Assembly (NCBI GenBank): GCA_019232645.1
Contig: JAFANO010000133.1
Span: 1 to 15,684, forward strand
Reading direction: 5' to 3'
Source of the DNA: Planctomycetaceae bacterium
Lineage (GTDB): Bacteria; Planctomycetota; Planctomycetia; Isosphaerales; Isosphaeraceae
DNA length: 15,684 bases
Shown: piece by piece, positions 7,764 through 14,073 of the stretch
How the letters are laid out: each line of letters begins with the position of its first letter
Numbering within the stretch: the first letter of the stretch is position 1
Made by a program: the position numbers and the translations under genes
Notes under the pieces: model-generated
Seen by the model: the letters and a program-made list of their open reading frames with translations, nothing else
Told to the model about the DNA's origin: nothing
Database searches by the model: none

Positions 7764-8053
7764 GACTGGCTCTCCTCGACGGCCTGCTGCAGGCGCAGTG
7801 CGACGATGCCCGGCGTCGCGCCGAAGTCGTTGATTTCGATGGCGGCGGCACCCTTGTAACGGGAGAAGAAGCGATCCAGGACGTTCTTCCAGATCGCGCC
7901 GTAGCCGTCCACGCTGGTGCGGATGCTGACGTGGGCCTGACCGTCGTTGGACGGTTCGAGCAACACCTCAAGATCACCCGAGCCGACCACGCCGACATGG
8001 ACGCGGCGTGGCACGGTTTCTTCCGCGGGGTAGTCGAGTTTGATCATCTCCAT
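7760..8053 (-). CDS. mdcC: Malonate decarboxylase acyl carrier protein MdcC (delta subunit)
   Basis: This 97-aa carrier holds acetyl or malonyl on a 2'-(5''-phosphoribosyl)-3'-dephospho-CoA arm. The modified serine is in VGVVGSGDLEVLLE. With the ATG at 8053 as start it is residue 25, the position I recall for the modified serine of Klebsiella MdcC. The start has a near-perfect Shine-Dalgarno, GGAGGTGA, within 8059-8066. A GTG in frame at 8068 would lie upstream of that site and is unlikely, and ATG 8047 is a possible but less well spaced alternative. The mdcB stop is 5 bases upstream. It is not related to the 4'-phosphopantetheine ACPs: the DSL motif is absent. Confidence 0.94.
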   Translation of the reverse strand: MEMIKLDYPAEETVPRRVHVGVVGSGDLEVLLEPSNDGQAHVSIRTSVDGYGAIWKNVLDRFFSRYKGAAAIEINDFGATPGIVALRLQQAVEESQS

Positions 8054-8056
8054 TGC

Positions 8057-8066
8057 GGTCACCTCC
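8057..8066 (-). promoter_or_regulatory. Strong ribosome binding site deciding the mdcC start
   Basis: Read on the minus strand, GGAGGTGA overlaps the TGA of mdcB and stands about 5-8 bases before ATG 8053. It is the strongest Shine-Dalgarno in the operon, which fits high demand for the carrier protein relative to MdcB, an enzyme needed in small amounts. Confidence 0.65.
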
Positions 8067-8979
8067 ACGCTGACGATGGGCGGGGCATCCGCCCTGGACG
8101 CGCGCCCACACGGTCCAAGAACAGGACAGCGGCCAGCAGGTCGGCGCTGCCTCCTGGTGAGGCGTTGAGCGCCAGGAGTTTGGCATCGAGACGGGAGAGG
8201 GCCTGACGGCCCATGGCCGTGGACGCTCCGCCCGCCTCCAGCACGGCCCGTGCCCCGCGCCGCGCGGTCGTCGATGCGGCGCGGCCACCGCGATGCAGCA
8301 GGCAGGTGTCATCGAGGCTGGCCATGAGGGACATCAGCACATCCAGCCGCACGTCCTCCTCCGCGAGTCCACGTGCGCGGCCGACGAGCAAAGCCGGCAA
8401 GCCGATGTGCGCGACGTGGGGAAAGCCCGAAGTCGCCTCTCCGCGTGCGCCGGCGACCCCATAACGAAGGCAAACGCGCGAACCGTTGCTGTCTCCCGCC
8501 GGTGCGAAGCGGTCGGGATAACGCGCGACCTCCGCGGCACGGGCCGCGATCCTGCCGGCGGTGCGATCCGCGTCGGCCATCGCCACCCCGGCAGTCAGGA
8601 GGCCCAGCACCCAGATCGCCCCGCGATGGGCATTGCTGCCGCCCGTCGCGGCGAGCATGGCGCGTTCCCCTTCACGGCCGATGACAGCCAACGTTTCCCG
8701 GAGCGATCGGCTCGGCTCCTGACCGAAGGCCGCGTCGGCCATGGCGGCAAACGCGCCGCGCAATGAGTTTGCCGAACGCAGCATCGTCGGCAGGTCGAGA
8801 TCGGCATGCGCCCCGCAGCCGCGCCGGTCGACGAGTGCCGGTTTGGGGGTGAGGTGCGCCTCGTCGATCAGCGCGGTGACGGCGAAGTCTGCGAGCAGGG
8901 CACTGTTGACCACGACCGCGCGCGGCGGATGCCCCGTCCTCCGGCGTACCCTCGCGAAGCCATATGTGATGGCGCTCAT
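8059..8979 (-). CDS. mdcB: Triphosphoribosyl-dephospho-CoA synthase MdcB
   Basis: MdcB (306 aa, CitG family) makes 2'-(5''-triphosphoribosyl)-3'-dephospho-CoA from ATP and dephospho-CoA, the precursor of the MdcC prosthetic group. Motifs are LIDEAHLTPKPALVDRRGCG then AHADLDL (residues 38-63), GGSNAHRGAIWVLG (113-126), and the C-terminal SPGGSADLLAA (274-284), the family signature. The start ATG 8979 has a GAGAGGG-type Shine-Dalgarno and lies 9 bases after the mdcA stop. CitG of citrate lyase is homologous, but the neighbours make MdcB the right name. It works just before MdcG. Confidence 0.93.
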   Translation of the reverse strand: MSAITYGFARVRRRTGHPPRAVVVNSALLADFAVTALIDEAHLTPKPALVDRRGCGAHADLDLPTMLRSANSLRGAFAAMADAAFGQEPSRSLRETLAVIGREGERAMLAATGGSNAHRGAIWVLGLLTAGVAMADADRTAGRIAARAAEVARYPDRFAPAGDSNGSRVCLRYGVAGARGEATSGFPHVAHIGLPALLVGRARGLAEEDVRLDVLMSLMASLDDTCLLHRGGRAASTTARRGARAVLEAGGASTAMGRQALSRLDAKLLALNASPGGSADLLAAVLFLDRVGARPGRMPRPSSAWR

Positions 8980-8988
8980 GCCGCCCTC

Positions 8989-10650
8989 TCACCAGTTACG
9001 GAACCTGGAGGGCGGCTGGTACAGCCCACCGGACCAGGCGACCAGCTCCTCGATGCTTCGGGCGGCGAGCAGGGAGCGCTTGGCATCGGTCCGGCGCACC
9101 CCGATGTCCTCCGGAAAGGCGACGATGCCGCGTCGGCGCAGATCGGCGGTGCGCTCGGCGTTCGCCTTCATGCCGACCGGTGTGGCCCCGGCCACCGCGG
9201 CGATCGCGGCGCGGCGTTCCTCGATGCCCTCGGCCTTGTAGAGGTAGGCGATGCCTTCTTCGGTGACGGCGTGGCTCACATCGTCGCCATAGATCATCAC
9301 CGGGGCGATCGGCATGCCGCTGGCCTTGCCGACCTGCACGGCGTCCAGTGATTCGACGATCACCGGCTGGCCGCCTTTCTGATAGGTTTCGGCCAACTGC
9401 ACCACCAGCTTGCGCCCGCGTACCACGTCGCCTTCCGCGGTGATCAGGCTGAGCCAAGCGGGTGTGCTGTGGCGCCGTCCCTTGGGGTCGTGCCCCATAT
9501 TGGGCGCGCCGCCGAAGCCGGCCAGGCGGCCGAGGGTGACGGTGGACGAGTTGCCGTCCGGGTCCATCTGCAAGGTCGAGCCGATGAACAGATCGACGCC
9601 GTACTGGCCGGCCAACTGACACAGCACGCGATTGGAACGCAGGCTGCCGTCGCGGCCTGTGAAAAAGATGTCCGGACGTGCCCGGATGTAGTCCTCCATG
9701 CCGACCTCGCTGCCGAAGCAGTGCACGCTCTCGACCCAGCCGCTTTCGATGGCAGGGATCAGGGTGGGGTGAGGGTTCAAGGTCCAGTTGCGGCAGATCT
9801 TGCCCCGGAGGCCGAGGGCCTCGCCGTAGGTCGGCAGCAGCAACTCGATGGCCGCGGTATCGAAGCCGATGCCGTGGTTGAGCGAGGTGACGCCATGGCG
9901 TTCGTAGATGCCCCGAATCACCATCATGGCCATCAGGATCTGGAGGTCGTTGATGTGCCGCGGATCACGAGTGAAGAGGGGCTCGACCGCGAAGGGACGA
10001 TCGGCGACCACGACGAAATCGACCCAGGAGCCGGGGATGTCGACGCGCGGCAACTCGTCGGTGAGCTCGTTCACCTGGGCGATGACGATGCCCCGTCGGA
10101 ACCCGACCGCCTCGACGATGGTCGGCGTGTCTTCGGTATTCGGGCCGGTGTAGAGGTTGCCGTCGGCGTCGGCTTTCTCCGCGCAGACCAGCGCGACGTT
10201 CGGCGTGAGGTCGACGAACATTCGAGCGTAAAGCTCGACGTAAGTGTGGATCGCCCCGATCTCGAGCTTCTTGTCCTCGAGTAGCTGCGCCACCCGCAGG
10301 CTCTGCGGGCCGGCAAAAGCGAAATCGACCCTCCGTGCGATGCCCCGCTCGAACAGCGCGAGATGCTCGGGCCGGCTAATGCTTGAGATCAGGAGGTGGA
10401 CGTCGTGGACCTCCTTCGGATCCACCTGTGCAAACGACCGTGATAAGAAATCCGCCTGTTTTTGGTTGTCGCCCTCCAGCGCCACGCGGTCGCCGGGAGC
10501 AATCAGGGACTCCAGCGCCTCGATGATGCGCCCGGCCGGCAACACCTTACCCTCGGCCCAGGGAGCAACGCTGCCGAGGCGCCGCGCCTTGTTCTCTCCG
10601 CGCGTGTCCCACGAGCGCCCGGCGGCGCGGCCTTCTACTGATTGGACCAT
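8989..10650 (-). CDS. mdcA: Malonate decarboxylase alpha subunit MdcA (acetyl-S-ACP:malonate ACP transferase)
   Basis: MdcA (553 aa) exchanges malonate for acetate on the MdcC carrier, releasing acetate and forming malonyl-S-ACP. It belongs to the CoA-transferase-like group that includes the citrate lyase alpha subunit. Conserved stretches include ALEGDNQKQADFL (around residues 57-69), NHGIGFDTAAIELLLPTYGE (258-277), and GFGGAPNMGHDPKGRRH (378-394). The ATG at 10650 has AAAGGAG 7 bases upstream. In-frame starts at 10671 and 10779 would add residues unlike the family's N-terminus, and 553 is close to the usual length of about 550. It is the first gene of the operon. Confidence 0.95.
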   Translation of the reverse strand: MVQSVEGRAAGRSWDTRGENKARRLGSVAPWAEGKVLPAGRIIEALESLIAPGDRVALEGDNQKQADFLSRSFAQVDPKEVHDVHLLISSISRPEHLALFERGIARRVDFAFAGPQSLRVAQLLEDKKLEIGAIHTYVELYARMFVDLTPNVALVCAEKADADGNLYTGPNTEDTPTIVEAVGFRRGIVIAQVNELTDELPRVDIPGSWVDFVVVADRPFAVEPLFTRDPRHINDLQILMAMMVIRGIYERHGVTSLNHGIGFDTAAIELLLPTYGEALGLRGKICRNWTLNPHPTLIPAIESGWVESVHCFGSEVGMEDYIRARPDIFFTGRDGSLRSNRVLCQLAGQYGVDLFIGSTLQMDPDGNSSTVTLGRLAGFGGAPNMGHDPKGRRHSTPAWLSLITAEGDVVRGRKLVVQLAETYQKGGQPVIVESLDAVQVGKASGMPIAPVMIYGDDVSHAVTEEGIAYLYKAEGIEERRAAIAAVAGATPVGMKANAERTADLRRRGIVAFPEDIGVRRTDAKRSLLAARSIEELVAWSGGLYQPPSRFRNW

Positions 10651-10700
10651 CAACAAACTCCTTTGGCTCATCCGGGATTCCGGGGTGGTCATACGCTTCC

Positions 10701-10713
10701 CAGGAATTTCCTG
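10701..10713. promoter_or_regulatory. Candidate operator of the malonate operon (13-bp palindrome)
   Basis: CAGGAA-T-TTCCTG is a perfect 6-1-6 palindrome centred 57 bases upstream of the mdcA start. That is a likely place for a dimeric regulator to act. It is A/T-richer than its surroundings. No regulator gene is linked, and I know no consensus that it matches, so the role is inference from position and symmetry. Confidence 0.3.
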
Positions 10714-10726
10714 CGCATTCGCGGAC

Positions 10727-10828
10727 CTATGGAGCGGCGCAGATGCTCTTGACCTGTTCGGCATCCAGGCACACGGCACTCAGGCTCCGCACGGCCTCGT
10801 CCTCCAGTTCGTCGTCATCACGGTCCAC
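10727..10828 (-). CDS. Possible small acidic ORF or gene remnant, 33 aa
   Basis: A minus-strand frame beginning with GTG 10828 and ending with TAG reads VDRDDDELEDEAVRSLSAV and then CLDAEQVKSICAAP. It is acidic and looks more protein-like than most shadow frames here, with G/C-ending codons. It does not overlap another gene, and an in-frame stop lies directly before the GTG. It has only a weak Shine-Dalgarno. It could be a leader peptide for the malonate operon, the end of a gene left from a past rearrangement, or chance. I do not recognise a family. Confidence 0.2.
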   Translation of the reverse strand: MDRDDDELEDEAVRSLSAVCLDAEQVKSICAAP

Positions 10829-10851
10829 TCATTCTCGTCCCATGGGCCGCG

Positions 10852-10880
10852 TTTTCAAGCCGCGTGTCCTTCGCTACACT
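10852..10880 (+). promoter_or_regulatory. Predicted promoter of the DUF2760-Hsp70 gene pair
   Basis: TTTTCA (10852-10857, four of six matches to the -35 consensus) is followed after exactly 17 bases by TACACT (10875-10880, four of six matches to the -10). Transcription would start near 10887, giving a leader of about 110 bases before the DUF2760 start. No HrcA/CIRCE-type inverted repeat is seen, so classic heat-shock control by that system is not indicated. Confidence 0.45.
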
Positions 10881-10950
10881 AGTGAGGGTGGCCCGAGGGG
10901 CCGAATCCCGACCGGTCGCGACGAGCCATCGGTCGAGACGGAGGTCGCCG

Positions 10951-10970
10951 CCCGGTCGGCCGGGCCTCGG
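10951..10970 (+). repeat. 20-bp exact repeat, copy 1 (leader of the DUF2760 gene)
   Basis: The 20 bases beginning CCCGGTCGGCCGGG are identical to 13739-13758 in the same orientation, and the identity stops at both ends. The first 14 bases can fold into a 5-bp stem with a TCGG loop. This copy lies in the predicted 5' leader of the DUF2760-Hsp70 pair. Confidence 0.6.
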
Positions 10971-10996
10971 CCCCACGTTGGATGAGGAGTCTCCAT

Positions 10997-11473
10997 TTGA
11001 ATCGACTCTGGCAGGCACTGAAAGTCTTCTGGCGGACGCTGACCGACCCGGATTTCGCTGCGCGAGTGGTCCCCCTGCTGGTCAAGGCCCCCACCGGCCC
11101 CGACCTCCGAGTCCTGGCGTTGCTGCAACGCGACGGCCGCCTGATCGATTTCCTCGAGGAAGACATCGACGCGTACACCGACGCGCAGATCGGGGCCGCC
11201 GTCCGCGATATCCACCGCGGCTGCCGCAAGTCGCTCCATGAATACCTGACGATCGAGCCGATCATGATCGAGGGCGAAGAGGCCCGGGTGATGATCGCGG
11301 CCGACTTCGACCCGGCCGAGATCCGCCTGATCGGCAACGTCGACGGGGCGCCGCCGTTCCAGGGGGTGCTGAAGCACCATGGCTGGCGCGTCAAGGAGGT
11401 CCATCTGCCCGTCTTGCCCGCGGCCCGCGACGCCTCGTCGGTGCTCTCTCCGGCGGAGGTCGAGGTCGTGTAG
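10997..11473 (+). CDS. DUF2760 family protein next to an Hsp70-like ATPase
   Basis: I recognise this as a DUF2760 protein, a family of unknown function that is usually encoded just before one or two Hsp70-like genes. It is 158-163 aa. Visible parts are an N-terminal helix (NRLWQALKVFWRTLTDPDFA), LRVLALLQRDGRLIDFLEEDI (middle), IHRGCRKSLHEYLTIEPI, and a C-terminal beta-rich part with LIGNVDGAPPFQGVLKHHGW. TTG 10997 has AGGAG 7 bases upstream and fits the family's usual N-terminus. ATG 10982 in the same frame is the alternative and would add five residues. There is no signal peptide. It ends 32 bases before the Hsp70-like gene, so the two are very likely one operon and may work together; a co-chaperone or adaptor role is only inference. 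Confidence 0.85.
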   Translation: MNRLWQALKVFWRTLTDPDFAARVVPLLVKAPTGPDLRVLALLQRDGRLIDFLEEDIDAYTDAQIGAAVRDIHRGCRKSLHEYLTIEPIMIEGEEARVMIAADFDPAEIRLIGNVDGAPPFQGVLKHHGWRVKEVHLPVLPAARDASSVLSPAEVEVV

Positions 11474-11488
11474 CCCCGCGCCGCGGGG
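11474..11488 (+). promoter_or_regulatory. Intercistronic hairpin between the DUF2760 and Hsp70 genes
   Basis: CCCCGCG-C-CGCGGGG is a perfect 7-1-7 palindrome directly after the DUF2760 stop codon. It folds as a 6-bp stem with a 3-base loop. No U-tract follows and the next gene starts 17 bases later, so it is more likely an mRNA-processing or stability element than a full terminator. Confidence 0.4.
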
Positions 11489-11505
11489 CCTCCCGAGGGA
11501 CATCC

Positions 11506-13326
11506 ATGTCACGCTTCGTCGTCGGAATCGACCTGGGTACGACCAACAGCGCCTTGGCGTACGCCGACACGCGCGCCGCGACGGCCGACGCCGCCGCGCC
11601 GATCCGGACGCTGGCCATCCCCCAAGTCGTCGGGGTCAATGACGTCGCCGAGCGGCCGGTCCTGCCGTCGTTCCTCTACCTGGCCGCGCCCAAGGAGTTC
11701 CCGGCGGGGGGGATCGACCTGCCCTGGGAGGGGCCGGGCGACCGCATGGTCGGCACGTTCGCGCGCGAGCACGGCGCCAAGGTGCCGGGCCGGCTGGTCA
11801 GCTCGGCCAAGAGCTGGCTGTCGCACGCGGGGGTCGATCGCCGCGGCGCGATCCTGCCCTGGAGCGCCGCCGCCGACGTGGCCAAGGTCTCGCCCGTCGA
11901 GGCGTCGTCGGCCTATCTGGCCCACCTGCGCGACGCCTGGAACCACCTGATCGCGGGCCAGACCGCCGACGACCGGCTCGAGCGGCAGGACGTGTTCCTG
12001 ACCGTCCCCGCGTCGTTCGACGCCGTGGCCCGCGAGCTGACGGTCGAGGCCGCGCGCGCGGCGGGGCTGGAACAGGTCACGCTCCTGGAAGAGCCGCAGG
12101 CCGCCTTCTACGCCTGGCTGGCCGCGCAGGGGGAGCGATGGCGGAAGAAGGTCAAGGTCGGCGACCTGCTGCTCGTCTGCGACATCGGCGGCGGGACGAC
12201 CGACTTCACGCTGATCGCCGTGACCGAGCAGGACGGCGACCTGGCGCTGACGCGGATGGCCGTCGGCGAGCACATCCTGCTCGGCGGCGACAACATGGAC
12301 CTGGCGCTGGCGCACGCCGTGGCCGCCACGCTGCCCAACGGCATGGAGGGGCTCGACGCGACCCAGCGGATCGCGCTGGGGCATGCCTGCCGGGACGCCA
12401 AGGAGGCGCTGTTCTCGAACCCCTCGAAGGCCGCGGTGCCGGTGGCGGTCCTGGGCCGGGGCTCGAAGGTCATCGGCGGCGCGGTCAAGACCGAGCTGAC
12501 CCGGGAGACCTTGACCCGGGTCCTGCTCGACGGCTTCCTGCCCCGTGTGGCGCCGACCGACCTGCCGGCGCGGGGGCGTCGGGTCGGCCTGACCGAGATC
12601 GGCCTCCCCTACGCGGCCGACCCGGCGATCACCCGCCACGTGGCGCGGTTCCTCGGCCAGCAGGCCGGCTCGCTGCATACCGGGGGAAATTTCGTCAAGC
12701 CGTCGGCCGTGCTGTTCAACGGCGGCGTCTTCAAGGCCGGCGAGCTGCGCACGAGGGTCGTCGAGGTCCTCTCCGCCTGGGCGGGCGAGGCGGTCCCTTC
12801 CCTGGAGGCCACCGACCTCGACCTGGCCGTGGCGCTGGGGGCGGCCTACTACGGCCAGGTCCGTCGCGGCAAGGGGATCCGGATCCGGGGCGGCGTCCCC
12901 CGCTCGTACTACGTGGGCATCGAGACCGCGGCGCCGGCCGTGCCGGGCATCGCCCCGCCGATCAAGGCGCTCTGCGTGGTCCCGCTGGGGATGGAGGAGG
13001 GGACCGAGGCCGACGTGCCCGGCCCCGAGTTCGGCCTGGTCGTCGGCGAGCCCGCCGAGTTCCGCTTCCTCGGCTCGACCACCCGCCGCGACGACCCCGC
13101 CGGCCTGGTCCTCGACCGCTGGCAGCCCGAGGAGCTGCAGGAGCTCGCCCCGATGGAGACCGTCCTGCCCGCCGAGGACGGCCAGGCCGGCGAGGCCGTC
13201 CCGGTCCGCCTGCACGCTCACGTCACCGAGGTCGGCACGCTCGAGCTCTGGTGCAACAGCACCCGCGACCCGAGGCGCTGGAAGCTCGAATTCAACGTGC
13301 GCGAGACCTCGGAGGAAGTCCCCTGA
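11506..13326 (+). CDS. Hsp70-like ATPase of the DUF2760-associated type
   Basis: This 606-aa protein has an actin/Hsp70-type nucleotide-binding domain. Phosphate loop 1 is GIDLGTTNSALAY (residues 7-19), LEEPQAAFYAW is at 194-204, phosphate loop 2 is CDIGGGTTDFTLI (225-237), and the adenosine-site region includes LFNGGVFKAGELR (403-415) and ALGAAYYG (443-450). The part after residue ~455 is a short beta-rich domain; there is no DnaK-like helical lid and no C-terminal EEVD. It therefore resembles the YegD-like, DUF2760-linked Hsp70s rather than DnaK. It contains an insertion around WLAAQGERWRKKVKVGD before loop 2, as in that subfamily. ATG 11506 has GAGGGA upstream at 11494-11499. Its substrate and partner are unknown; the DUF2760 protein is the obvious candidate. 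Confidence 0.88.
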   Translation: MSRFVVGIDLGTTNSALAYADTRAATADAAAPIRTLAIPQVVGVNDVAERPVLPSFLYLAAPKEFPAGGIDLPWEGPGDRMVGTFAREHGAKVPGRLVSSAKSWLSHAGVDRRGAILPWSAAADVAKVSPVEASSAYLAHLRDAWNHLIAGQTADDRLERQDVFLTVPASFDAVARELTVEAARAAGLEQVTLLEEPQAAFYAWLAAQGERWRKKVKVGDLLLVCDIGGGTTDFTLIAVTEQDGDLALTRMAVGEHILLGGDNMDLALAHAVAATLPNGMEGLDATQRIALGHACRDAKEALFSNPSKAAVPVAVLGRGSKVIGGAVKTELTRETLTRVLLDGFLPRVAPTDLPARGRRVGLTEIGLPYAADPAITRHVARFLGQQAGSLHTGGNFVKPSAVLFNGGVFKAGELRTRVVEVLSAWAGEAVPSLEATDLDLAVALGAAYYGQVRRGKGIRIRGGVPRSYYVGIETAAPAVPGIAPPIKALCVVPLGMEEGTEADVPGPEFGLVVGEPAEFRFLGSTTRRDDPAGLVLDRWQPEELQELAPMETVLPAEDGQAGEAVPVRLHAHVTEVGTLELWCNSTRDPRRWKLEFNVRETSEEVP

Positions 13327-13370
13327 AGGTCCGCCGATCGGGGATCAAGGCCATCAGGATCCGGCGAGGG

Positions 13371-13394
13371 GACCGTCGCCTGAAGGCGACGGTC
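13371..13394. terminator. Strong hairpin between convergent Hsp70 and Tyr-rich genes
   Basis: GACCGTCGCC (13371-13380) pairs perfectly with GGCGACGGTC (13385-13394) over a TGAA tetraloop. It lies 44 bases after the Hsp70-like stop and 13 bases beyond the minus-strand stop at 13408, so it can end transcripts from both sides. It has no U-tract on either strand. Confidence 0.65.
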
Positions 13395-13407
13395 GTTGAC
13401 CGTACCA

Positions 13408-13728
13408 TCAACGCTGATAGTAACCGGGCATGGCGGGCTGGGGAGCGTAGGGCTGGTAGTTGTAGTAATACGGGGTCGCCCCGTAATAGGACTGGTAGTT
13501 ATAGGGATTGGGTCGGGACGCCTGGGTCATCCGACGGGCGGCGCGGGCCCGGGCGGCCTGCTGCCGTCGGGCGTATGTGTTCCCGTAATAGTTGTAGAAG
13601 AGGCTCCCCTGCTGGAAGGGGAAATCGGCATAAGTGTTTTGGGCCGAAGCGGGTCGGGCTCCGAACCCGAAATCGGTGGCGAGGGCCAGGAGGCCGGCCA
13701 GTACTACGGTTCGCCATCGGAGCGTCAT
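13408..13728 (-). CDS. Small secreted Tyr-rich protein
   Basis: I do not recognise a family. The 106-aa product has a clear Sec signal peptide: basic MTLRWR, a hydrophobic core VVLAGLLALA, and a likely cleavage after ARPASA (residue 29). The mature part (about 77 aa) is basic in the middle (ARRQQAARARAARR) and very rich in Tyr (16), Gln, Pro and Asn, with clusters such as FYNYYGN, YNYQSYYG and PYYYNYQPY. It has no cysteine and looks disordered; an envelope or surface role is only a guess. The ATG at 13728 has GGGGAG 7 bases upstream, while the ATG at 13734 is too close to that site. It is transcribed against the flanking Hsp70 genes. Confidence 0.75.
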   Translation of the reverse strand: MTLRWRTVVLAGLLALATDFGFGARPASAQNTYADFPFQQGSLFYNYYGNTYARRQQAARARAARRMTQASRPNPYNYQSYYGATPYYYNYQPYAPQPAMPGYYQR

Positions 13729-13738
13729 GGGCATTCTC

Positions 13739-13758
13739 CCCGGTCGGCCGGGCCTCGG
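13739..13758 (+). repeat. 20-bp exact repeat, copy 2 (upstream of the Tyr-rich gene)
   Basis: These bases are identical to 10951-10970. Copy 2 lies 11 bases upstream of the Tyr-rich gene start, in its predicted 5' leader. Relative to the gene it serves, it points the opposite way from copy 1. Confidence 0.6.
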
Positions 13759-13889
13759 GATCGAGTCGTCCTCAGCGTCTCGGACGGGGGGCGGGACGAG
13801 ACGGGTCGCATGAGTCCGCGCCGGATCGACAGGAGGCCAGGCCGTGCGTTCGTCTCTCGAAAAAAGGGCCGGCGATCACCTCTCCATAG

Positions 13890-13917
13890 ATTATAGGCGC
13901 GTCCCCGGGGCATTCGA
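13890..13917 (-). promoter_or_regulatory. Predicted promoter of the Tyr-rich secreted protein
   Basis: On the minus strand a perfect TATAAT lies at 13895-13890. The -35 is weak: TCGAAT with a 16-base spacer matches three of six. Transcription would start near 13883, giving a leader of about 155 bases that contains repeat copy 2. Confidence 0.4.
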
Positions 13918-14073
13918 GCCCCGCGATCCCTGCACCGGACCTCCTGTCCCTCGGGTGCTTGGGGACGGATACAATGGGACGCCGAGGCGGACGAAGTTCC
14001 CGTCGGGCATGACGCTCTCCGGTCCCGGGTCGAAGGCCGAGCCGAGCGATATCCAGTCATAGGAGTCTCTGAC

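Larger units (their letters stand above)
10651..10851. other. Divergent region upstream of the malonate operon
   Basis: This part of the gap between mdcA (minus) and the DUF2760 gene (plus) should hold the malonate operon promoter. I could not pick out a convincing -35/-10 pair on the minus strand. It contains the 13-bp palindrome at 10701-10713 and a 33-codon minus-strand open frame (10727-10828), both listed separately. No LysR (MdcR) or GntR (MdcY/MatR type) regulator gene is present in the window. Confidence 0.45.
13729..14073. other. Divergent gap between the Tyr-rich gene and the DnaK-like gene
   Basis: No gene is visible. It holds copy 2 of the 20-bp repeat (13739-13758), a minus-strand promoter candidate (13890-13917) and a short palindrome, CGGGGC (13906-13911) with GCCCCG (13918-13923), over its upstream part. 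On the plus strand TACAAT (13970-13975) is a good -10 for the DnaK-like gene, but I see no matching -35. No CIRCE element is present. Confidence 0.45.

Noticed and set aside
8054..8068. GTG 8068 as the mdcC start
   Set aside because: The strong Shine-Dalgarno lies downstream of this codon and serves ATG 8053, which also puts the modified serine at residue 25.
11509..13221. 570-aa minus-strand open frame
   Set aside because: It is antisense to the Hsp70-like gene, whose motifs are unmistakable. Long antisense frames are expected in DNA with high third-position GC.
13859..13869. A-run read on the minus strand as the U-tract of a terminator
   Set aside because: No stable stem precedes the six Ts on the minus strand, and the site lies within the predicted leader of the Tyr-rich gene.
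12138..13889. 583-aa plus-strand open frame running past the Hsp70-like stop
   Set aside because: It is a shifted-frame shadow with an Arg/Pro/Gly-rich translation; it also crosses a strong hairpin and the Tyr-rich gene.
13735..14073. CIRCE/HrcA-type heat-shock operator upstream of the DnaK-like gene
   Set aside because: I looked for the TTAGCACTC...GAGTGCTAA inverted repeat and found no match.
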